Shown: positions 16,575 to 26,075, numbered from the stretch's first letter. The stretch is DNA of 64,000 nucleotides from Ferdinandcohnia humi_A (GCA_047608075.1 JBLKRX010000005.1:124001-188000); one strand, 5' to 3'. Notes: generated by a model not told the origin, from the sequence alone. Made by a program: numbers and translations.

Positions 16575-17975
16575 TCAATCTAATGGAAAGGTAATCTGAA
16601 CCTTCGTCCATTTCCCATACACACTATCAATTTCTAAAGTTCCTCGATAAATATCCAGTATCCTTTTTGCAATCGATAGTCCTAGCCCATTCCCACCATG
16701 TTTTCTACTCCTTGCTTTATCCACACGATAAAAGCGATTAAGCACAAAAGGCAATTCCTCTTTTGGGATACCCACTCCATAATCTTTTACCTCAATCATC
16801 AATTGCCTGTCTGAATGTCTTACATTAATCTGTATGACTTTTTCATCTGTTGAATATTTAGTGGCATTGTCTAATAAAATGATCATAATTTGTTCAAGGT
16901 GGCTCTTCAGTATTTTTATAGTAAAATCCGTTTCAATATCTATAGTGGAGGATATTTTAAAATCATTATTTATTGTTTGGAAGTTTTCAACAATATCCTC
17001 CATAATCTCCTTCATTTTGACTTCTTCCAATGAGTTTGTATTTGTAGTGGATTCTTCCGCTCTTGATAGAGTCAATAATTCCGAAACAAGGTGAATAAGT
17101 CTGTCGGTTTCATGTAAACTTAAATGAATGGAGCGTTCCAATACTTTTGGGTCATCCTTTCCCCAACGATTGATAAGCGATAAGTGCCCATGTATGATGG
17201 ACAACGGTGTTTTTAATTCATGGGAGGCATCTTCCACAAATTGTTGTTGCTGCTGAAATGACTTTTCTAAGTTATCCATTAATTCATTAAACATAATCCC
17301 TAACTCTGTCATTTCATCTCGTTGCTTGTTAATATGAACCCTTTCTTTTAGACCATTTTCTTTTATTCCTTTCATTGTTCTTATCATTGAATTAATTGGC
17401 TTTAGTAGTTGAAAAGAAATAAGTCTGCCGCCGATTAAACTAAGGAGAATAGCAACCAGTCCTGCTACGATAACCAACATAAATATTTGATTAATCAAAC
17501 TATCAAAGTTTTCTAAGTTACGAACTATTTCTACTGTTCCTTTAAAACCATTTACTTCGATTGGCTTCCTAAATATCAACAAACGATCTCCTTTTGGAGA
17601 AAATTCCACCAGTTCCTCTTTTGTTACGTTTTTCGGAGATACCCAACCTTGTGGTACCTCGTCTGATATCGTAAATAGTGGAGAATTGTTTTCCTTCACA
17701 ATCCTTATCAGTTGATATTTTTCGTTCAGAACGTCTAAATAGTGTTCACTTTCCGAAACATTCCCCTTAAAATTTGAATCTTGAATGTACGCGGTTACTT
17801 CGTCCATCTTTTTTTGAATGGTTTGTTTTTCTTGATTAACTACCCAGTTCTGAATGACAAAATACTGCAAAATATTATAAGAAAAAAATAAAAATAGCAT
17901 TAAAAGGGCAGCCCATAAGGTTAATTTCCATTTAATGTTAATGCTTTTTGGAATTAAATCTTTTACGTTTCTCAT
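16575..17975 (-). CDS. Sensor histidine kinase (YkoH/ArlS-like)
   Basis: This 466-residue protein has a membrane helix at ~20-40, an extracytoplasmic sensor region of ~125 residues, a second helix at ~165-185, HAMP, a HisKA domain with FVEDASHELKTPLS, and a HATPase domain with LLDNATKYS, DYGVGIP and HGGNGLGLSIAK. It should autophosphorylate and pass phosphate to the regulator encoded just upstream. The start overlaps the regulator stop by four bases (ATGA). The order with a PepSY gene recalls ykoGHI of Bacillus subtilis. Confidence 0.9.
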   Translation of the reverse strand: MRNVKDLIPKSINIKWKLTLWAALLMLFLFFSYNILQYFVIQNWVVNQEKQTIQKKMDEVTAYIQDSNFKGNVSESEHYLDVLNEKYQLIRIVKENNSPLFTISDEVPQGWVSPKNVTKEELVEFSPKGDRLLIFRKPIEVNGFKGTVEIVRNLENFDSLINQIFMLVIVAGLVAILLSLIGGRLISFQLLKPINSMIRTMKGIKENGLKERVHINKQRDEMTELGIMFNELMDNLEKSFQQQQQFVEDASHELKTPLSIIHGHLSLINRWGKDDPKVLERSIHLSLHETDRLIHLVSELLTLSRAEESTTNTNSLEEVKMKEIMEDIVENFQTINNDFKISSTIDIETDFTIKILKSHLEQIMIILLDNATKYSTDEKVIQINVRHSDRQLMIEVKDYGVGIPKEELPFVLNRFYRVDKARSRKHGGNGLGLSIAKRILDIYRGTLEIDSVYGKWTKVQITFPLD

Positions 17976-18652
17976 TCTCTCATCACATACCCCATCCCTC
18001 TCATCGTTTGAATATAACTTTCCTTATCTACAGAATCTAGTTTATTTCTAAGATGTCTTACATAAACATCAACGACGTTTGTTTCAATTTCTGCATCATA
18101 ACCCCAAATATTCTCTAGGAGAACCTCCCTTGTTAGGACACGATTAATATTTTTCATAAACATAAACAATAAGTCATATTCCTTTTTCGTTAATTCTATC
18201 AATTGTTCGCCTTTTTTTAATAACCTTGATTCAATATTTAATTCTAAATCTTTAAATGATAAAAGCAGGGTAGGCAAATCATTTCGTTTTTCTTCTCTTC
18301 TCATAATGACTCTAATTCTCGCTAGTAATTCTTCAATCGCAAATGGTTTTGGGATATAATCATCAGCGCCACTATCCAGCCCTAATACCCGGTCCATTAC
18401 GCTATCTCTTGCCGTTATCATAATAATCGGAATATCCTTTACTGCCTTTAATCTTCGGCAAACTTCGATACCGTTTAACTTTGGCAGCATTAGATCTAAA
18501 AGGATCACATCCCAATTACTTTCTAATGCAAGTTCAAGCCCCTCTCTACCGTCATAAGCAGCCGTTACATTGTATCCTTCATGCGTTAACTCAAGAACGA
18601 TAAATTCTGATAGTGCTTCTTCATCTTCAATCACTAAAATATCCAAATTCAT
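17972..18652 (-). CDS. OmpR-family response regulator (YkoG-like)
   Basis: This regulator of about 226 residues has a receiver domain with the phosphoacceptor in DVILLDLMLPKLNG, the usual IVIED acidic pocket at the start (LVIEDEE) and the lysine in YIPKPF. It ends in a winged-helix DNA-binding domain (YVRHLRNKL). GGAGG lies only two bases before ATG 18652, so a TTG two codons later, giving MDILVIEDE, may be the true start. It forms an operon with the kinase. The divergent or target gene is probably the PepSY protein. Confidence 0.9.
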   Translation of the reverse strand: MNLDILVIEDEEALSEFIVLELTHEGYNVTAAYDGREGLELALESNWDVILLDLMLPKLNGIEVCRRLKAVKDIPIIMITARDSVMDRVLGLDSGADDYIPKPFAIEELLARIRVIMRREEKRNDLPTLLLSFKDLELNIESRLLKKGEQLIELTKKEYDLLFMFMKNINRVLTREVLLENIWGYDAEIETNVVDVYVRHLRNKLDSVDKESYIQTMRGMGYVMRE

Positions 18653-18789
18653 GACCTCCAAATGTTTCTTTGTCTATTTTGCGTTACTTTCAAGATTTGA
18701 TTAAAATGACACTATTATCTTAAACCAAAAAGTAAGGTTATGATACAAAATGCATTTTAATTGAAATTAGTGGTTCATATAAAATCAAT

Positions 18790-18820
18790 AAGTCCTACTT
18801 GCTACAAGCAAGTAGGACTT
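18790..18820 (-). terminator. Terminator after the PepSY gene
   Basis: AAGTCCTACTTGC and GCAAGTAGGACTT form a 13-bp perfect stem with a 5-base loop. The T run on the minus strand is modest. Confidence 0.65.
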
Positions 18821-18836
18821 ATTTCAATTTACTTTT

Positions 18837-19505
18837 TTACTCTTGTTCGCTGTCACTTTCGGAATCATTTTCATCATCCAAATCAACTTTTAAGACCTTA
18901 CCTGTTTTGGCGTCTACTTTTACATCATGTTTCTTTCCTTGGTCGTCTGTTATTTCAACTCCATAAACAACAGTTCCATCTTCATCTTCAAGTTCAGTAT
19001 CCGTTACTTGGCCTTTTACTTCTTTTAAAGCAATGGTTGTACTTTCTTCAGCCGAAATTGTCGCTTCCTTTTCTAATTGTTGCTGCTCTTGTTTATCGGA
19101 AACTTCACTATCCTTATCTTCTTTTTCTTCCTTATCAGCCTTTTCATTTTCGTCATCTGCCTCTACTTTTAAAACCTTGCCTGTTTTGGCGTCTACTTTT
19201 ACATCTTGGTTCTTTCCTTGATCGTCAGTAACTTCAACACCATAAACAACGGTTCCATCTTCGTCTTCAAGTTCTGTCTTTGCTGCTTTTCCAGCAACCT
19301 CTTTTAATGCGGCTGAAATCGCTTCTTCCTTAGTGATGGTTGCTTCTTTCGCCAATTGCTGCTGCTCCTGTTCATCTGTTACCTCTACTTTACTATTACT
19401 AGTGTCTGCACTTGCTGCAAATACCGAGGTATTTATAGCAGTCCCTGCTATTCCTCCTCCAATAATTGCTGCTGCCAATGCTGGTACTATAAACTTTTTC
19501 TTCAT
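18837..19505 (-). CDS. Secreted tandem PepSY domain protein (YkoI-like)
   Basis: A signal peptide (MKKKFIVPALAAAIIGGG...VFAASA) precedes two ~75-residue PepSY repeats. Each starts with EQEQQQLAKEATIT or KQEQQQLEKEATIS and ends with DVKVDAKTGKVLKV. A highly acidic linker separates them and the C-terminus is also acidic. PepSY proteins of this type sit outside the membrane and may damp proteases or bind cations. It lies beside the two-component genes, like YkoI in Bacillus. The two halves are very similar, so the duplication is recent. Confidence 0.85.
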   Translation of the reverse strand: MKKKFIVPALAAAIIGGGIAGTAINTSVFAASADTSNSKVEVTDEQEQQQLAKEATITKEEAISAALKEVAGKAAKTELEDEDGTVVYGVEVTDDQGKNQDVKVDAKTGKVLKVEADDENEKADKEEKEDKDSEVSDKQEQQQLEKEATISAEESTTIALKEVKGQVTDTELEDEDGTVVYGVEITDDQGKKHDVKVDAKTGKVLKVDLDDENDSESDSEQE

Positions 19506-19635
19506 TTGTCTTCCTCCTCATATTGTTAAACTGTGGTACATCCTTATCTTAAGCCCCTACCATGAAGTAAGTCTGAATTGAATTTAAAATTTAATTAACC
19601 TTTACGTGAAAAAATTTTCATTTTCTTATAAGTAA

Positions 19636-19818
19636 TTATGTGAGTGCTTTTTCCTTCATTACTTGATTGATCATAATGTCCAATTCTTGACTTATATATA
19701 GGGCCTCTTTACTTCTTAACCCATATTTCAACACTACATTATTTAACTCTTGTTGCTTTTCTACCATCATTTTTTCAATATCCTGTTTTAGTAAAATTGA
19801 GTCTTTTTCCAGAACCAT
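19636..19818 (-). CDS. Spo0E-like aspartyl-phosphate phosphatase
   Basis: This 60-residue helical protein has the Spo0E signature YISQELDIMINQ after a coiled-coil-like helix (EKMMVEKQQELNNVV). Spo0E proteins dephosphorylate Spo0A~P and delay sporulation. It is the last gene of the ABC exporter operon, 10 bp after the NEW3 gene. It supports a spore-forming host; a plasmid-borne copy could tune the host's sporulation decision. Confidence 0.8.
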   Translation of the reverse strand: MVLEKDSILLKQDIEKMMVEKQQELNNVVLKYGLRSKEALYISQELDIMINQVMKEKALT

Positions 19819-19828
19819 ATATTATTCC

Positions 19829-20368
19829 TTAAGCAACTCTCTTCCTTCTATTTTTTGTAAAATTCAATACCACAAAGACCAAAATAATAAGTGGGGTTCC
19901 TATTGATACAACTTGTATAATCGTCGGATTAATCTTTGTATTACCCATAATTTCGATAGGAATTCCATTACTTGAATTAATATCTAAACTATCAGCACTA
20001 GCAGCCGTTACGTATAGATAATAATTGCTGGTATACACAAAGCGTATGGGCAGTGAAATTTCCTTAGTTTCCCCCGGCTTTAATTCTTTCACTTGTTCCG
20101 GTTTATCTGCACTATAGTCTTCTAAATTAACCGTCCATTTTTTACCCATATCAGCCATAGTGATATAAACGACTAAATCCTTTATAGATTGGTTGGTATG
20201 ATTCGTTATCTGCGCTTTAACCGTTGTCTCTTTCCCCGGATAATCTTTTACTTGGTTAGGCGAGATTACTTTCACCTCAACGTTTGGTTGTTCCATAGCA
20301 AAAGCATTTTGCCCGGTTACTACAAATACTAGAAGTAGCGCTAAAACGATTCCTGCTTTTTTTAGCAA
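19829..20368 (-). CDS. NEW3-domain membrane protein of an ABC exporter operon
   Basis: A signal peptide ending near AFA is followed by an extracytoplasmic beta domain. It has TVKAQITNHTNQSIKDLVVYI and LKPGETKEISLPI, as in NEW3 (alpha-galactosidase-associated) domains. A C-terminal membrane helix (VVSIGTPLIILVFVVL) and a basic tail (KNRRKR) follow. Such proteins accompany ABC-2 permeases. It lies one base after the permease gene, so it probably works with the exporter at the outer membrane face. Confidence 0.8.
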   Translation of the reverse strand: MLKKAGIVLALLLVFVVTGQNAFAMEQPNVEVKVISPNQVKDYPGKETTVKAQITNHTNQSIKDLVVYITMADMGKKWTVNLEDYSADKPEQVKELKPGETKEISLPIRFVYTSNYYLYVTAASADSLDINSSNGIPIEIMGNTKINPTIIQVVSIGTPLIILVFVVLNFTKNRRKRVA

Positions 20369-20369
20369 A

Positions 20370-21125
20370 TTACTCCCCTCCTAAAAAGTCCATTTTTTTA
20401 CTTGCATAGAATAAGCAAATGATGGATATAGCCAAGAAACATAACACAGGCAAACTATCCATAAAGATAGAGGAAACACTTAATTTATTTACTAACCAAT
20501 CCTTTAAAGTCAGCATACTAGCGGAAACAGGGCTCAACAGATCAACTAAATGAGCAAATCCAGATTTTTTCATTGTTGTTGAAAGAAACATTGGTATGGC
20601 CGTCACCAAAAATAGGACAATCGACAAAAGGGTTGCATTTTTACTTGATGCTATCCATGAAGAAAAGGCTAATGACAGTAATGAAAAACTAATTACCAAC
20701 GGTAATCCAATTAGATATAAATAACCTAAAATCGTAGGCAACATATTCGTTCCATATGTCAATGCATAGAAGTAGGGGATAGAAATCATTGAGATGATCA
20801 GCCAGAAAACTAAAATTCCTACTACCTTCGAAAGGATTATTTTCACTTTTGATAGGGGGGTTAATAAAAGACTTTCTAAAGTTCCTTGCTCCCTTTCACC
20901 GGAAACCATAGTTGACCCTAATATGATGGATACTAAAATACTGATACCAATTAATGCTTTCATAAAAGTCATATTTACTTCGACCTGAGCAAGTAAACTC
21001 AGTTCCTTCACTGATATAAAACTATAGGTTAAACCACTGAACAAAATGGAAATGGCAAGGAAAATCCAAACTCCTTTTCGGGAAAAGACATGTTCCCTAA
21101 TCTCCTTTTTTATCAAACTAGTCAT
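20370..21125 (-). CDS. ABC-2 type transporter permease
   Basis: This 251-residue protein has six membrane segments. The N-terminus (LIKKEIREHVFSRKGVW) and SGEREQGTLESLLLTP are typical of ABC-2 permeases of the NatB/CcmB kind. It pairs with the ATPase whose stop codon overlaps its start by one base. Export of an ion, antibiotic or lipid is plausible, but the substrate cannot be read from the sequence. Confidence 0.9.
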   Translation of the reverse strand: MTSLIKKEIREHVFSRKGVWIFLAISILFSGLTYSFISVKELSLLAQVEVNMTFMKALIGISILVSIILGSTMVSGEREQGTLESLLLTPLSKVKIILSKVVGILVFWLIISMISIPYFYALTYGTNMLPTILGYLYLIGLPLVISFSLLSLAFSSWIASSKNATLLSIVLFLVTAIPMFLSTTMKKSGFAHLVDLLSPVSASMLTLKDWLVNKLSVSSIFMDSLPVLCFLAISIICLFYASKKMDFLGGE

Positions 21126-21883
21126 TAGATGCTCCCCCCAACTTCATCGGATGTTAGACTAAAGAATATATCCTCTAATGTAGGATTCTCATTCTTTAAG
21201 ACTAAACGATACCCTGTTATTAATTCGTCTAAGTACCCTTCTTCAAGCAGTTTCCCTTGTTTTACAATGGCCACACGATTACAGATTTCCGATATTTCCT
21301 TTAATAAATGTGATGTGATAAAAACAGTAACATTCTGTTCTTGATTTAATCTCGTGATAATCGATTGTATATCCTTTTGCCCTTGTGGGTCCAAACCTAA
21401 CGTAGGTTCATCAAGAAAGATAATAGAGGGCTCATGTACAATGGTTTTCGCAATACCGATCCGCTGCCTCATCCCCCGTGAATATTGTCCAATTGGAATA
21501 TCTGCCTTCCCGGCCATGCCTACCCACTCAAGAACCTCTTCAACCCTTGACTTAACCCTTTTCTTATCAACACCATAAAGTTCGGCAAATAATTTTAAAT
21601 ACTCTCTCCCAGTCATCCAATTATAATAACCATGCGATTCTGGCAATACCCCAATTAATCTGCTCACCGATGCGTTCTCTTTCTTAACTTCCTTGTCTTC
21701 AATGGTTACGGACCCGTCACTAGGTTCAATTAATCCATTTAACATTCGGATAGTCGTCGTTTTCCCTGCACCATTTGGTCCTAAGAATCCGTATATATCG
21801 CCTTTATTTACCTGAAGATTCAAAGAATCAACAGCCACAAAACCATTGTCGTATTGTTTTGTTAAGTTTGTTGCCTTAATCAT
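21125..21883 (-). CDS. ABC transporter ATP-binding protein
   Basis: This 252-residue ATPase has Walker A GPNGAGKTTT, a signature QYSRGMRQRIGIAK and Walker B IIFLDEPTLGLDPQG, followed by the H-loop in FITSHLLKE. It should power the permease at 20370-21125. I place the start at ATG 21883 behind AAGGGAGG; the in-frame extension to 21976 has no ribosome site. It leads a four-gene operon (ATPase, permease, NEW3, Spo0E-like). Confidence 0.9.
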   Translation of the reverse strand: MIKATNLTKQYDNGFVAVDSLNLQVNKGDIYGFLGPNGAGKTTTIRMLNGLIEPSDGSVTIEDKEVKKENASVSRLIGVLPESHGYYNWMTGREYLKLFAELYGVDKKRVKSRVEEVLEWVGMAGKADIPIGQYSRGMRQRIGIAKTIVHEPSIIFLDEPTLGLDPQGQKDIQSIITRLNQEQNVTVFITSHLLKEISEICNRVAIVKQGKLLEEGYLDELITGYRLVLKNENPTLEDIFFSLTSDEVGGSI

Positions 21884-22017
21884 TCTAAACCCTCCCTTAA
21901 TACCCAACTTTTTAAGTACATCCTTAACATAAAGGAAGACTATGAACGGCTTCCGAAGGATTAAAAAACACAACATAAAATTTTGATGAAAATATTTTCA
22001 TAATCAACAAAATAAAA

Positions 22018-22040
22018 TACTCCACCATTTAAGTGGAGTA
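22018..22040 (-). terminator. Intrinsic terminator after uppP
   Basis: TACTCCAC pairs with GTGGAGTA, followed on the minus strand by TTTTATTTT. Confidence 0.85.
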
Positions 22041-22057
22041 GAAATACAAGAATTTAT

Positions 22058-22882
22058 TTACCCTAAAATAATGACTGCAATTCCAACTACAAAACAGTAG
22101 ATTGAAAAATAACCAAGTTTTCCTTTTTTCATAATATTAATGAACCACTTTAACGAAAAATAGGAAGCAACTAAAGAAGCAATAAATGCTAGTGTATATG
22201 GAAGGAAAAGTTGTCCCATATTTGGATCGTGAATTAAATCGGTAAACGATAATATCATCGCACCTAAACTAACAGGAATATAGAGAAAAAAGGAAAACTT
22301 AAGTGCAGTCTCGCGTTTTGTTCCTAGGGCCATAGAAGATACAATGGTTGCACCTGAACGACTGATCCCCGGTATTAATGCCACTGCCTGAGATAACCCA
22401 ATTATAATAGAATCCTTGAGAGTTAATTCACCATCGCCTTTACTACCCTTTAAATTTCGGATTAGCCAAAGAGCAATCCCCGTTAGTATTAGAGTAAAGC
22501 CAATAACCCTTACTCCTTTAAAGATGGCTGCTATCTGGTCTTGAAATAGGACTCCTATAATTCCAGCAGGGATGGTACCGATAATCAGATAAAGGACAAA
22601 ATAAAAGTCTTTCTTCATACTTTCGGTTTTATCTGAAACGACTAAATAGGATACACTATTTTTTGTTAATTGTATTAAATCTGTCCGGTAAATGAATAAT
22701 ACGGCTAGTAAAGAACCAAAGTTGACCAGAACCTCAAAACTTAATCCCGAAATTTCTAAGCCAAAAAAATGTTCAAATAATACTAGATGCCCACTCGATG
22801 AAATAGGGATTGGTTCCGTAATCCCCTGAACAAGTCCTAAAAATAAATATTTTAATAGTTCAATCACATTCCCTGAATCCAT
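22058..22882 (-). CDS. uppP: Undecaprenyl-diphosphatase (UppP/BacA)
   Basis: This protein of about 274 residues has eight or so membrane segments. It carries the BacA/UppP catalytic motifs LGLVQGITEPIPISSSGH (Q/E-x3-E plus SSxGH) and PGISRSGAT. The enzyme recycles undecaprenyl pyrophosphate and in excess gives bacitracin resistance. An accessory copy next to DedA and PAP2 genes suggests an envelope-lipid group. AAGGAGG precedes both a TTG (22888) and ATG 22882. Confidence 0.9.
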   Translation of the reverse strand: MDSGNVIELLKYLFLGLVQGITEPIPISSSGHLVLFEHFFGLEISGLSFEVLVNFGSLLAVLFIYRTDLIQLTKNSVSYLVVSDKTESMKKDFYFVLYLIIGTIPAGIIGVLFQDQIAAIFKGVRVIGFTLILTGIALWLIRNLKGSKGDGELTLKDSIIIGLSQAVALIPGISRSGATIVSSMALGTKRETALKFSFFLYIPVSLGAMILSFTDLIHDPNMGQLFLPYTLAFIASLVASYFSLKWFINIMKKGKLGYFSIYCFVVGIAVIILG

Positions 22883-22898
22883 GCGCAATCATACCTCC

Positions 22899-23516
22899 TT
22901 AGCCCCTGCTCTTTTTCCGTTTATTTTTTACATAGATTCCTAATAAAATAATGAAAATGAAGGCTAAGATGATATAAGCAATTTTAGAATAAACATCCAT
23001 AAAATTGACTATATCATGCCACGAAGAACCAACCGCTGCACCAACTTTAATTAAGACTATATTCCAAATCATTGTTCCAACTGTCGTTAAAAGGAAAAAC
23101 AACCAAAAGTTCATACGTGCCATACCTGCTGGAATCGATATTAAACTTCTGATTAAGGGGATAAATCTACAAAAGAAAACAGTCCAAACACCATACTTAT
23201 CAAACCAAGACTGTGCCTTATGAATATCTTTTTTAGTAAGACGCAATATGTGACCCCATTTATCAACAATTCTTTCTAAACGGTTTACATTAAGAAGGGT
23301 CCCAATCGCATAAAGAACAACTGCACCTGCTACTGAGCCGGCAGTCGAGGCTATCACAACACCTGTAACACTCATATTTGTGGTTGTTGTCATAAATCCT
23401 CCAAAGGTTAGTATGACCTCAGATGGAATAGGGGGAAAAATATTTTCCAACATAATTAGGAGGAAAATCCCCATGTAACCAAAACTATTCATTATTTCCG
23501 TAATCCAATTTTCCAT
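22899..23516 (-). CDS. DedA family membrane protein
   Basis: This 205-residue protein has FGYMGIFLLIMLENIFPPIPSE at the N-terminus and FCRFIPLIRSLISIPAGMARM in the middle, the DedA hallmarks, with about five membrane segments. DedA proteins help flip undecaprenyl phosphate or other lipids, which fits the UppP gene 16 bp downstream in the same operon. ATG 23516 sits behind AAGGAG; an in-frame GTG three codons earlier is less likely. Confidence 0.9.
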   Translation of the reverse strand: MENWITEIMNSFGYMGIFLLIMLENIFPPIPSEVILTFGGFMTTTTNMSVTGVVIASTAGSVAGAVVLYAIGTLLNVNRLERIVDKWGHILRLTKKDIHKAQSWFDKYGVWTVFFCRFIPLIRSLISIPAGMARMNFWLFFLLTTVGTMIWNIVLIKVGAAVGSSWHDIVNFMDVYSKIAYIILAFIFIILLGIYVKNKRKKSRG

Positions 23517-23576
23517 TAAAAACACTCCTTGTTTATTGGTAAATCCCCTATGTTCGTCCTGCTAAGGAAAATTAAA

Positions 23577-24251
23577 TTAGTAAATTCCTTTGTTCTTATA
23601 TAGGTTAGTTCTTGTATATTCTTTCTCTTTATACCTTTGGAAGAACCAAATAGAAACTGTTAACCAGACGCTGCTTGCAAAATATCCTCCGATAATATCG
23701 CTTGGATAGTGTACCCCTAGATAAATACGGCTAGTACCAATTATGAGGATAAGTAAACTGCTAAATATCACAATTGTTGTTCGCCCAAAACGATTGAGAA
23801 TATGCCGCCAAAATATAAATGCCAAAATACCATAAACGGCGAAGGCACTCATTGCATGTCCACTTGGAAAACTATACCCACCCACGTCAATTAACAAATG
23901 GAAATCAGGACGGGCCCGGTGAAAAATTACTTTTAAAGTCTGATTTATTACTTGCGTTCCTATAATGACCGTTCCTAACAAAAAAACTTCGGCCCGGCAT
24001 CTTAGTACACTATATAAAATAAATGACACTATCAAAAATAAAACCAGCACCACAGGAAATGACCCTATAAATGTAAAAAACTTCATGATTGTGGTCAATG
24101 CTTGTGATTCATAACCCCGAATAAAAGAAATCAACGTTTGATCAAACCGTTCAATTTTCTGAGCACTAATTAGAATCGCCATACAACTAAAACCAATTAG
24201 TGAAACAAGGCCTATGAGAAAAGCACTTAATAAATGCCCTTTTAATTTCAT
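23577..24251 (-). CDS. PAP2 superfamily phosphatase
   Basis: This protein of about 224 residues has six membrane segments and the three PAP2 phosphatase motifs in order: KVIFHRARP, YSFPSGHAMS and SRIYLGVHYPSD. Likely substrates are phosphatidate, phosphatidylglycerophosphate or undecaprenyl pyrophosphate, as in BcrC. It is the first of three minus-strand lipid genes with DedA and UppP. ATG 24251 is chosen behind TAGGAG; ATG 24272 would place that site inside the gene. Confidence 0.9.
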   Translation of the reverse strand: MKLKGHLLSAFLIGLVSLIGFSCMAILISAQKIERFDQTLISFIRGYESQALTTIMKFFTFIGSFPVVLVLFLIVSFILYSVLRCRAEVFLLGTVIIGTQVINQTLKVIFHRARPDFHLLIDVGGYSFPSGHAMSAFAVYGILAFIFWRHILNRFGRTTIVIFSSLLILIIGTSRIYLGVHYPSDIIGGYFASSVWLTVSIWFFQRYKEKEYTRTNLYKNKGIY

Positions 24252-24383
24252 TTCGATAACTCCTACTTTCATTTATCAATAAAATAGTGTTCTGGATACC
24301 TAATGAGAGTAACAAGTAAAAATGAAAATTTAAGTATGGAAGGATTAAAAAAATTTAATGTTGTATTTTTATGTAACATAAAT

Positions 24384-24405
24384 AAAAAAGGAGTTTTACC
24401 CCTTT
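24384..24405 (-). terminator. Intrinsic terminator after the diguanylate cyclase gene
   Basis: AAAGGGG and CTCCTTT form a short stem, followed on the minus strand by TTTTTT. Confidence 0.7.
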
Positions 24406-24417
24406 AATTGTTATTAG

Positions 24418-25290
24418 TTAAACAAATTGGAAATTGTTTTTTCCTTTCATTTTGGCGATATACATGGCTTTGTCGGCATTTTTTAATATCACCTGATAAC
24501 TTTCACCATTTTCAGGGTAAAAACTAATTCCGATACTAGGGGAAATATTCGATTCCTTTCCTTCCAATATGAATGAATCGGACATTACGTTAATTATTCT
24601 CTCCGCCACATTTATACATTCCTCCCTAGTTATATCCTCCAAAACTATAACGAACTCATCTCCTGCTAATCGAAAAACGACATCATTTTTTCGCACACTT
24701 CTTTGAAGTCTTTCAGCAACTTGAATTAATAAAGAATCGCCAGTAGCGTGTCCCAAAGTGTCATTGATTTCCTTAAATCGATCTAGGTCCAAGAACATTA
24801 CAGAAAATTTCTTGTTGTATTTTTTACTATTCTTTATTTCCTGATTAATGTAGTCCTGCAACATTAATCGATTGGGTAGGCCGGTCAGGTGATCCATATG
24901 GGCCAACTTTGCTAATTTATCATTTAATATTTGTAATTCTTTCTTTTGTCGATTTATCTTCATCAAATAGACAGTGGTAAGTACAGTAACGGAAACTTTA
25001 ACCAAATTAACTATAGTAATCATTTCAAATTCTTCTTTGGATAATAACTTTCCCGTTCCAAAAAACTCAAACACTTCCCAAAAAACGTGTATAACCGAAG
25101 ATATACATAGTATTGTAATACCTGATTTGGGACCAAACCTAAATAAAACAATGAAAATCGAAGGGAAACTTAAGAACCAATAACTGCTAAAGAAGTGTAT
25201 CGGTAAAAAACTTTCTAAAATAATGGGTAAAATCAAAAAGAAAACAACTAGAATCCAAAACGCGGAGTTTTTATATATTAAAATCTTCAT
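24418..25290 (-). CDS. Membrane-bound diguanylate cyclase (GGDEF)
   Basis: This protein of about 290 residues has an N-terminal membrane module of four or five helices and a short coiled linker (KINRQKKELQILNDKL). The C-terminal GGDEF domain starts at DHLTGLPNR, with LAGDEFVIVLED as the active-site loop. AGDEF is a permitted variant, so the enzyme may make c-di-GMP. No EAL domain is present. The start is taken as ATG 25290; a longer frame to 25338 has no ribosome site. Confidence 0.85.
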   Translation of the reverse strand: MKILIYKNSAFWILVVFFLILPIILESFLPIHFFSSYWFLSFPSIFIVLFRFGPKSGITILCISSVIHVFWEVFEFFGTGKLLSKEEFEMITIVNLVKVSVTVLTTVYLMKINRQKKELQILNDKLAKLAHMDHLTGLPNRLMLQDYINQEIKNSKKYNKKFSVMFLDLDRFKEINDTLGHATGDSLLIQVAERLQRSVRKNDVVFRLAGDEFVIVLEDITREECINVAERIINVMSDSFILEGKESNISPSIGISFYPENGESYQVILKNADKAMYIAKMKGKNNFQFV

Positions 25291-25532
25291 TTTTCCAACC
25301 CCAATAAGAATATTAAATCCACTAAAATATATCATCAAATAATGAAATAAATACTATGCCATGATTAAAAAAATTTTATAATTGGGTATTTCCCTGACAT
25401 TTACTTTACTAGAAAGTAGTTTATAGTGATCTTTCTTAGTATGTGCTCCCGCCTGTACTTTCTTCTTATGTGTTTTCCATAATTCTCGTTTTTTCCTTAA
25501 AATTATCTGAAATCGTGTTTTTTATATAGTTT

Positions 25533-25595
25533 AATTTGCGACATCCCTTTTGGCTAGGGCAGTACTTAGCGATCAAGGGATTGTCATCCAAGAAT
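25533..25595. repeat. Repeated ~60-bp site A (possible recombination site)
   Basis: No gene lies between 25291 and 25732. AATTTGCGACATCC (25533-25546), CGATCA (25570), GTCATC (25583) and AAGAAT (25590) recur with the same spacing to GTCATC at 33009-33073. The middle differs. The TGCGACAT core resembles the arm motif of the recombinase region (35894, 35932). The two sites lie in the same orientation 7,476 bp apart. Confidence 0.6.
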
Positions 25596-25620
25596 CTTTT
25601 TAATTAGATATTTTACATAC

Positions 25621-25660
25621 AAAAAGACCAGTCAGCCTTTATGAACTGAATGGTCTTTTC
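25621..25660 (-). terminator. Intrinsic terminator
   Basis: AAAAGACCA pairs with TGGTCTTTT, with a short CAG/CTG inner stem. It can serve the small gene at 25733. Confidence 0.75.
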
Positions 25661-25732
25661 CTTTTGTCACGAGAACCAAAGGATTGTCTTCATAAAATAA
25701 TAATGCAACTTATATTCTAAAGGATATACATT

Positions 25733-25930
25733 TCAGTTTAAGTGAATATAGTAATCATTCTTAACAAGTTCATATTCTTCAAAAGTAAGAACAGTTGCAT
25801 CATCTTCATAACCCAATTTGTCGTACAATGTAATAATAACGCAATCATTCTGGATTAATTCCCTAATACTTGCTGCAGATTTATACATTTTGTTTACCTC
25901 AATCAAATTCTGTATACTCATTTCTTCCAT
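25733..25930 (-). CDS. Hypothetical small protein
   Basis: This 65-residue acidic protein (MEEMSIQNLIEVNK...) starts with ATG behind GGGGGTGG. I do not recognise a family. It has no membrane segment. It is the first gene inside the segment bounded by sites A and B. Confidence 0.55.
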   Translation of the reverse strand: MEEMSIQNLIEVNKMYKSAASIRELIQNDCVIITLYDKLGYEDDATVLTFEEYELVKNDYYIHLN

Positions 25931-26075
25931 AGTATCCCACCCCCTTTATAACTCGAACTATCATTGATGACTTACTGTCATTGGAGGGGAAGTTATATGA
26001 ATCACAGTTAAACATTTAAGGTCTAATTCCTTCAACATTTTTAAAATATGATAGTTAATAAGTAGGGTTTCACAC

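Noticed and set aside
18761..19231. Plus-strand frame of 156 codons rich in Leu, His and Phe
   Set aside because: It is the antisense of the PepSY repeats, and its biased composition follows from their acidic codons.
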